From contig JABXJY010000023.1 in the NCBI GenBank assembly GCA_013375385.1, positions 1-19,633 on the forward strand: DNA of 19,633 nucleotides, in the 5' to 3' direction. The notes under the pieces were generated by a model. That model was not told the origin of the DNA, searched no databases, and saw nothing but the letters and a program-made list of their open reading frames with translations. Positions 15,072-19,633 of this stretch are shown here, piece by piece (within the stretch, counting starts at the first letter, position 1; each line of letters begins with the position of its first letter). A program made the translations under genes and the position numbers. This DNA is from Desulfobacterales bacterium (GTDB lineage: Bacteria; Desulfobacterota; DSM-4660; Desulfatiglandales; B25-G16).

Positions 15072-15956
15072 ATGGAACTGTTTTTCATGACCTTGACCAC
15101 AGGGATTATGGTTGGAGGGATATATGCCCTGGTTGCCCTGGGTTGGGTTTTGATCTACAAATGTTCGGGGGTATTGAACCTAGCCATGGGAGAACTGACC
15201 CTCTTCGGGGCCTATGTCACAATTTATTTTTATGCAATGGGCGTCCCCTTCGTTGTGAGCATCTTATTTACCCTGGTCATTGGTATTATCCTCGGTATTC
15301 TGGTGGAAAGGATCTTCCTGGATAAACTCATCGGAGAGCCAATCCTGGCCGTAATAATGGTAACCGTGGGACTGTCTTTTTTCTTTAAAGGACTGATTGA
15401 GTTTATATGGGGGACAGATACCAGGGTCTTCACACCGGCCATCTTTTCTCTTAAGCCATTTACCGTCGGTTTTTTGAAGATCTCAACCGTCTACTTCTGG
15501 TCCTTTGTCCTGGCCATAGTCCTGTTTCTCGTTTTTGTTGCCTTCTTTAAATACACACGCTGGGGGCTTTCTATGCAGGCAACAGCGGATGATGAGACAG
15601 CCGCCTTATCCCTTGGCGTAAGTGCCCGGTTTGTGTATGCCGCATCGTGGGCCATTGCCTTTATGGCTGCCGGGGTAGGTGGGGCGCTTCTGGGAAATAT
15701 CAATGGGGTAAATATATCCATTGGATATTTGGGATTATTGGTGCTTCCTGCCGTGGTTTTAGGTGGTCTTAATTCCGTTCCCGGGGCCGTGGTAGGTGGG
15801 ATAACTATTGGAGTTTTGCAAAATTTTGCCGGTACTTACTTGGATGCCTTTTTCCCTGGAGGGGTAAAGGAGATTTTTCCCTTTGCATTTATGGCAGTAT
15901 TTTTGCTCTTCATGCCTTATGGGTTCTGGGGTTGGGTAAAGATTGAAAGGATGTAG
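15072..15956 (+). CDS. livH: Branched-chain-type ABC transporter permease (LivH family)
   Basis: This is one of the two inner-membrane permeases of the importer. The start is placed at ATG 15072 (294 residues), 6 bases after GGAGG (15061-15065). The adjacent ATG 15069 is only 3 bases away, and the ATG at 15042 lies upstream of that ribosome site, inside the palindromic repeat. About eight hydrophobic segments are seen. Family features are GGIYALVALGWVLIYK (15-30), VLNLAMGELTLFGAY (34-48), and the cytoplasmic EAA-like loop RWGLSMQATADDETAALSLG (163-182), which docks to the ATPases. The C-terminal part has LPAVVLGGLNSVPGAVVGG, typical of LivH. It is followed after 31 bases by livM. Confidence 0.93.
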   Translation: MELFFMTLTTGIMVGGIYALVALGWVLIYKCSGVLNLAMGELTLFGAYVTIYFYAMGVPFVVSILFTLVIGIILGILVERIFLDKLIGEPILAVIMVTVGLSFFFKGLIEFIWGTDTRVFTPAIFSLKPFTVGFLKISTVYFWSFVLAIVLFLVFVAFFKYTRWGLSMQATADDETAALSLGVSARFVYAASWAIAFMAAGVGGALLGNINGVNISIGYLGLLVLPAVVLGGLNSVPGAVVGGITIGVLQNFAGTYLDAFFPGGVKEIFPFAFMAVFLLFMPYGFWGWVKIERM

Positions 15957-15987
15957 CTCATAATTTTCAATTGAGGGAGATTATTTC

Positions 15988-17085
15988 ATGACAAGGGGTT
16001 GGCTTCCTTGCGGGGACTACCATCAAGAGTATGCCAAGGATCATGGTTGGTGGCAAACCAATGTGATAAAAGGAAAGATGATCTTGCTGCTCTTGATCGT
16101 TTCTGTTGGCTTTCCCTTATCCCTAGGCGAATACTGGCTTGGTGTGGCTAACATGATCGGCTACACCGCACTCGGGGCCTTAGGTGTGCAACTCCTGATA
16201 GGGTATGCCGGTCTGATAACCCTTGGTCATGCTGCCTTTATAGCCGTCGGTGCCTATACCAGCACCTTGTTAATTTTGAGGTTTCCATGGCCTCAATTTA
16301 TTATTAGCTGGGGTCTTGGCTATCCCATAAGCATTATAATTGCCGCGATCGTTGCGGGCCTGTGGAGTGTTCTCTTTGGCCTTCCATCAGCCAGGGTCAA
16401 GGGATTTTACCTTATCCTAACCACCATGGCCGCCCAGTTCATCACAGTAGATTTTATCCTCACCCAGTATATAAGCCGGATCGGTGGCCGGGGCCAGGCC
16501 TTCTCCCTTCCCCCAGGCACCATTAAGATAGGGCCTTGGCTTATAGATTCGGATCTGAAGGTATATTTTTTGATGATTACGCTCTTGACCCTTACGGTTA
16601 TGTTTATGTGCAATCTCCTCAGAACCAGGGTTGGAAGGGCGTGGGTTGCAATCAGAGACAATGATATTGCCGCAGAGACCTTGGGGATAAATATTGTCTG
16701 GTATAAGCTCTTGAATTTCTTTGTAGCCGGATTCATTGGAGGTATTGCAGGGGCATTCTGGGTAGCCAACCTTGCAGCCCTGAGCCCGGAGCATTTTCCC
16801 TGGAGCTGGTCACTCTGGTTGGTGGGGGTAATTCTGATTGGTGGCGCAGGTATTGATGGGGCCATATTCGGATCCATATTTATGGTCATGGTCATGGAAA
16901 TCTTGCAGATTATAGCCATACCACTTTCTGAATATTGGCCTATAGTTTTTGTTAACTTTGCCTACATTAAAGACATGGCCTTTGGCCTTGCAATATGTGC
17001 CTTTTTGATCTATGAGCCGCGCGGGCTTTCGTATAGATGGTGGCAGGTTAAAAACTATTTCAACCTGTGGCCATTCTCGTACTAG
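15988..17085 (+). CDS. livM: Branched-chain-type ABC transporter permease (LivM family)
   Basis: The second inner-membrane permease, 365 residues with about nine or ten TM segments. Family motifs: LLIGYAGLITLGHAAFIAVG (69-88) and the EAA-like loop RVGRAWVAIRDNDIAAETLG (214-233). A GGAGIDGAIFGS-type segment near residue 287 matches the LivM C-terminal half. The N-terminus has a hydrophilic lead of about 30 residues (to KGK) before the first TM segment, with Trp21-Trp22, longer than a minimal LivM. The C-terminus ends in an aromatic tail (YRWWQ, WPFSY). The ATG at 15988 follows GAGGGAGA with adequate spacing. It forms the channel with LivH. The next gene is about 295 bases away, across a palindromic element. 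Confidence 0.93.
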   Translation: MTRGWLPCGDYHQEYAKDHGWWQTNVIKGKMILLLLIVSVGFPLSLGEYWLGVANMIGYTALGALGVQLLIGYAGLITLGHAAFIAVGAYTSTLLILRFPWPQFIISWGLGYPISIIIAAIVAGLWSVLFGLPSARVKGFYLILTTMAAQFITVDFILTQYISRIGGRGQAFSLPPGTIKIGPWLIDSDLKVYFLMITLLTLTVMFMCNLLRTRVGRAWVAIRDNDIAAETLGINIVWYKLLNFFVAGFIGGIAGAFWVANLAALSPEHFPWSWSLWLVGVILIGGAGIDGAIFGSIFMVMVMEILQIIAIPLSEYWPIVFVNFAYIKDMAFGLAICAFLIYEPRGLSYRWWQVKNYFNLWPFSY

Positions 17086-17379
17086 GCTGAAAGTTGAGTT
17101 GTTGAGTGGTCAAATATAGTGAACGTATTGAATAAGTTGGCATTTGAAATGTCATTGCGAGCGAAGCGAAGCAATCTCATGGGATTGCTTCGGCGCTATC
17201 GCTCCTCGCAATGACAACTTTCTTCTGACGTTCACTATAGTCAAGTGGTAAAGAATTTAGCAAATCAACTACTTAACGATTTAACTAACAGCGGAAAGGA
17301 GGTGAATTCCAGGGGTCAACTAATACGATTGGTAGGGGAATTTAACTAGGTTTATTCTTTCGAAAAAGGGGGGAAGACT
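17086..17379 (+). other. livM-livK intergenic region
   Basis: This unusually long gap inside the operon is largely filled by the nested palindromic element at 17115-17239. After it, a stray AAAGGAGGTGA (17296-17306) has only a 15-codon GTG frame behind it, ending at 17347, which I do not count as a gene. No strong promoter was found, but livK may be separately regulated through RNA structure. Confidence 0.5.
17115..17239. mobile_element. MITE-like nested palindromic element
   Basis: The outer ends are perfect 12-base inverted repeats, TATAGTGAACGT (17115-17126) and ACGTTCACTATA (17228-17239), each finishing in TA. Inside lies a second palindrome (17150-17216) with TGTCATTGCGAG against CTCGCAATGACA and CGAAGCAATC against GATTGCTTCG around a 6-base loop. 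The inner sequence (TGTCATTGCGAGCGAAGCGA and so on) resembles a repeat seen in many bacterial genomes. The 125-base size, terminal repeats, TA ends and lack of coding capacity fit a miniature element moved by an IS630/Tc1-type transposase; no transposase is in the window. It could equally be a REP-like repeat that acts as an mRNA hairpin upstream of livK. Confidence 0.6.
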
Positions 17380-18666
17380 ATGAAGATGAAAAAGATTTTG
17401 ATTGCTTTGGTTGCATTTGTATTTTTGTTTGGCCTGTCCTCAACGGCCCTGGCCAAGGTAATAAAGGTAGGAGGATTAAAGGACACAACAGGTGCTACAT
17501 CTGATGTGGGAAAAGATGCCGCCCTCGGTCAAGCAGAGTTCTGGTCACACTATGTGAACGATCATGGCGGCATCAATGGAAAGAAGGTAAAATATATCTG
17601 GTTTGATTATGGTTACCGGATCCCTGAGGCCCTCACTAAATATAAGCTTCTTAAAAGGTTGGGGGTTATTGCTATCATGGGATGGGGCACAGGCGATACT
17701 GAGGCCCTTTCACCCACGATCAATAAGGATAAGATGCCCTATGTCTCAGATTCCTACTCCGCCCATCTGACACGGCCAAAGGATTGGGTAGACAAGAAGG
17801 GAAGGAAACATATAGGTACGGCCTATAACCTCTTCTTTTCCTCTGATTACTCAACCAATGCCAGGTCCTGTTTGACTGCCTGGTACGATAAGAAGTGGCC
17901 AAATCATCCCGATTATGGCAAGAGGAAACCACGTCTTGCGTGTTCCTTTATGTTTGGTTCTCCCTATGCAAGCGCACCTATTGCTGCTCTCAAGAATCAT
18001 GCTGAGTTGCTCGGTTTTGAGATAGGTCCGGATCAGGATGTGAGCCTCTTTGCCATTGATACCAAGAGCCAGATCATGGCATTTAAAAAGTTTATGCCTG
18101 ACATAATCTGGCACGGAAACACGACCATGTCGGTATCTGCCACCGTCAGGGATGCATATGCACTGGGGTTAAGGGCGGATCATATCGTTAACAACTGGGG
18201 TTATGATGAAAATCTCCCACGTCTGGCAGGAGATGCCATGAATGCCCCGGATGCCTTGACGGTTATGGGTGCAACCCCTAACGGTTTCTTTGGTCAAAAA
18301 TGTGACCTGATGGATAAGGTTGTGGAATATGCCAAGAAAATCAATCCCGGCGTACCGCTTGAAAAACGCATATGTAGAACCGTTCAGGGTTGGTCCAATG
18401 GTCTTGTGCTCTGGGAAGCCATGAAGCGGGCAGACAAGGCAGGCGATCTGACTGGTCCAGGGATCATGAAAAAAGGGTTTGAGACCATGAGAAACTTCCA
18501 TATTGGCCTATGCACTGGTGATGTTACCTATACTGCTGATGACCATAGGCCTACGGGTGGTTGCTGGGTTCAGGAATGGAAAAATGGCAAGTTCCAGAAG
18601 GTGGAATTTGTTGATGTGAAGGGCCGCTGGCCAAAGCAGTGGGCCTCTGAATGGCACGGCTGGTAA
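17380..18666 (+). CDS. livK: Branched-chain-type ABC transporter periplasmic substrate-binding protein (LivK-like)
   Basis: The 428-residue product has a Sec signal peptide: MKMKK, a hydrophobic core at 7-20, and a likely cut after ALA (23-25) before KVIKVGG. There is no lipobox Cys, so it should be a soluble periplasmic receptor. The mature N-terminus VIKVGGLKDTTGATSDVGKD (about 27-46) and WSHYVNDHGGINGKKV (55-70) are typical of type-I periplasmic binding proteins of the Peripla_BP_6 class. It is longer than E. coli LivK (about 370) and clearly diverged, with inserts rich in Trp and Lys, so the ligand need not be an amino acid. The start ATG 17380 follows a GGGGGGAAG site; ATG 17386 is a close alternative. 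Its long 5' gap with a hairpin could set a separate expression level, as binding proteins usually outnumber permeases. Confidence 0.9.
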   Translation: MKMKKILIALVAFVFLFGLSSTALAKVIKVGGLKDTTGATSDVGKDAALGQAEFWSHYVNDHGGINGKKVKYIWFDYGYRIPEALTKYKLLKRLGVIAIMGWGTGDTEALSPTINKDKMPYVSDSYSAHLTRPKDWVDKKGRKHIGTAYNLFFSSDYSTNARSCLTAWYDKKWPNHPDYGKRKPRLACSFMFGSPYASAPIAALKNHAELLGFEIGPDQDVSLFAIDTKSQIMAFKKFMPDIIWHGNTTMSVSATVRDAYALGLRADHIVNNWGYDENLPRLAGDAMNAPDALTVMGATPNGFFGQKCDLMDKVVEYAKKINPGVPLEKRICRTVQGWSNGLVLWEAMKRADKAGDLTGPGIMKKGFETMRNFHIGLCTGDVTYTADDHRPTGGCWVQEWKNGKFQKVEFVDVKGRWPKQWASEWHGW

Positions 18667-18682
18667 GAGAGAGGTTTCCAAA

Positions 18683-19492
18683 TTGGGTGCAGCAGAGACT
18701 ATTCTAAATATTAACAATATAGAGGTCAAATACCATGAGGTAATCCTCGTCCTAAAAGGTGTCTCTATTGAGGTGCCGAGAGGTGGGATCGTGGCCCTTT
18801 TGGGTGCCAATGGTGCAGGTAAGAGCACGACCCTGAAGTCCATTTCCGGGCTCCTCAAGGTTGAGGTCGGAGAGGTCACTGATGGGGCCATTGAGTTTGA
18901 AGGTGTGATGATCCACAAGAAAACTGCGGTGGAGATTGCAAAGATGGGTATTATCCAGGTAATTGAGGGTCGCAGGGTCTTTGAGCATCTCACCGTTGAG
19001 GAGAACCTCAAGGTCGGGGCCCATTTGAGAAAAACAGGGTCGGTCAAGGATGGATTAGAGCTGGTTTACCATTATTTCCCCCGCCTGAGGGAAAAGAGGA
19101 GTGAAACCGCGGGATTTGTCAGCGGAGGGGAGCAGCAGATGACTGTTGTGGGAAGGGCCCTGATGACAGAGCCTAAGCTGGTACTCTTAGATGAGCCATC
19201 TATGGGCCTTGCCCCCATGTTAATCCATGAGATATTTAATATCTTGATGAGGCTCAACAAGGAGGAGAAAATATCTATCCTTCTGGTAGAGCAGAATGTG
19301 AAGCTGGCCCTGAATGTGGCCCCCTATGCATATGTAATGGAAACCGGGCGCATTGTCATGGATGATGTGTCCGAGAAACTAAAGGAGAATGAGGATATCA
19401 AGGATTTTTACTTAGGGCTTTCTGAAAAAGGGAAGACAAAGAGTTTTGCGGAGGTAAAACACTACAAGAGAAGAAAGAGATGGTTAACATAG
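18683..19492 (+). CDS. livF: Branched-chain-type ABC transporter ATP-binding protein (LivF family)
   Basis: The second ATPase of the importer, 269 residues. Seen: Walker A GANGAGKST (41-49), the Q-loop region IIQVIEGRRVF (90-100, Ile where LivF usually has Pro), signature VSGGEQQ (146-152), Walker B LVLLDEPSMGLAP (166-178), and LLVEQN (200-205) with the Gln usual in LivF at the switch position. The C-terminus extends about 25 residues past the normal FYLGL end as a basic tail (KHYKRRKRW). The start is TTG at 18683, with GAGAGG about 9 bases upstream; no ATG or GTG occurs before the fold begins. It lies 16 bases after livK and 28 before the lipoprotein gene, so it is in the same operon. Confidence 0.93.
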   Translation: MGAAETILNINNIEVKYHEVILVLKGVSIEVPRGGIVALLGANGAGKSTTLKSISGLLKVEVGEVTDGAIEFEGVMIHKKTAVEIAKMGIIQVIEGRRVFEHLTVEENLKVGAHLRKTGSVKDGLELVYHYFPRLREKRSETAGFVSGGEQQMTVVGRALMTEPKLVLLDEPSMGLAPMLIHEIFNILMRLNKEEKISILLVEQNVKLALNVAPYAYVMETGRIVMDDVSEKLKENEDIKDFYLGLSEKGKTKSFAEVKHYKRRKRWLT

Positions 19493-19520
19493 CCCTAACA
19501 TCTAAGTAGGGAGGTTTATT

Positions 19521-19633
19521 ATGCCTAAGAGATCTACTATATTATTGATAGCGCTTATGTTTGGTGCGGGGGTGATCTTTGCCTCCTGTGCCGGTGTGCA
19601 AACCAAGCCAACCGCGGCCAATTTTAAGAATCC
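19521..19633 (+). CDS. Putative lipoprotein, 3'-truncated by window edge
   Basis: The ATG at 19521 follows GGGAGGT at about 5-6 bases. The visible 37 residues form a signal sequence: MPKR, a hydrophobic core (6-20), then FASC with Cys23 as a probable lipidation site, followed by a polar AGVQTKPTAANFK start of the mature part. Phe at -3 makes the lipobox imperfect, but Ala-Ser-Cys fits. The body of the protein is outside the window, so the function is unknown. Its place 28 bases after livF suggests it belongs to the transport operon, perhaps as an outer-membrane or periplasmic accessory. Confidence 0.7.
   Translation, partial: MPKRSTILLIALMFGAGVIFASCAGVQTKPTAANFKN

Noticed and set aside
16407..16919. 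Minus-strand frames of 125-170 codons opposite livM
   Set aside because: Antisense to a well-supported permease, with low-complexity shadow composition.
17300..17347. GTG mini-frame of 15 codons behind AAAGGAGG before livK
   Set aside because: The spacing from the ribosome site is too short and the peptide shows no regulatory codon run, so a leader peptide is not supported.
1..19633. CRISPR arrays, tRNA or rRNA genes, defence or phage genes
   Set aside because: No regularly spaced repeats, cloverleaf-like sequence or related protein motifs were seen in any gap or frame.

Overview
The window looks like a chromosomal segment of a Gram-negative, probably anaerobic bacterium, most plausibly of the Deltaproteobacteria/Desulfobacterota type. 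The evidence is indirect: moderate GC, signal peptides and one lipoprotein start, the housekeeping order tilS-ftsH-folP-coaX, several TTG starts, dispersed palindromic intergenic repeats, and a branched-chain-type ABC transporter operon with a CoA ligase inserted in it. No phage, plasmid, IS transposase, CRISPR, tRNA or rRNA gene was seen. All recognised genes read through without frameshift.

Positions 1-5400 hold the 3' part of hflX (ribosome-splitting GTPase) facing apbE (FMN transferase with a Tat-like signal) with an 11-base convergent overlap. Next come a secreted coiled-coil protein of unknown function, then a convergent two-gene unit on the minus strand, ribF followed by an LPG-synthase/YbhN-like membrane protein, joined by an ATGA stop-start overlap. 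A short plus-strand ORF with a strong Shine-Dalgarno lies in the ribF/coaX gap.

Positions 5440-10449 are a minus-strand housekeeping block transcribed tilS > ftsH > folP > coaX: tRNA lysidine synthesis, membrane proteolysis, folate synthesis and the first step of CoA synthesis. ftsH and folP both appear to start with TTG, and folP starts inside the end of ftsH. A divergent region with a repeat-rich inverted sequence separates this block from a plus-strand HD-domain dNTPase (dgt family, 10701-11888).

From 12246 to the right edge runs one plus-strand operon: LivG-type ATPase, a 640-residue AMP-forming acyl-CoA ligase, LivH-type permease, LivM-type permease, LivK-type periplasmic binding protein, LivF-type ATPase, and the start of a lipoprotein gene cut by the window edge. 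All five parts of a HAAT-family importer are present. The embedded ligase suggests (inference) that the imported solute is a carboxylic acid that is trapped as a CoA thioester. Two candidate sigma70 promoters precede the operon, one behind phased A-tracts. Two palindromic repeats lie inside the operon, at the ligase/livH and livM/livK junctions.

The most unusual items are the nested MITE-like palindrome at 17115-17239, the transporter-ligase operon with its atypical ligase motifs, the repeat that includes the ligase stop codon, and the small ORF at 5279-5401. Nothing seen amounts to a clearly new biological system.
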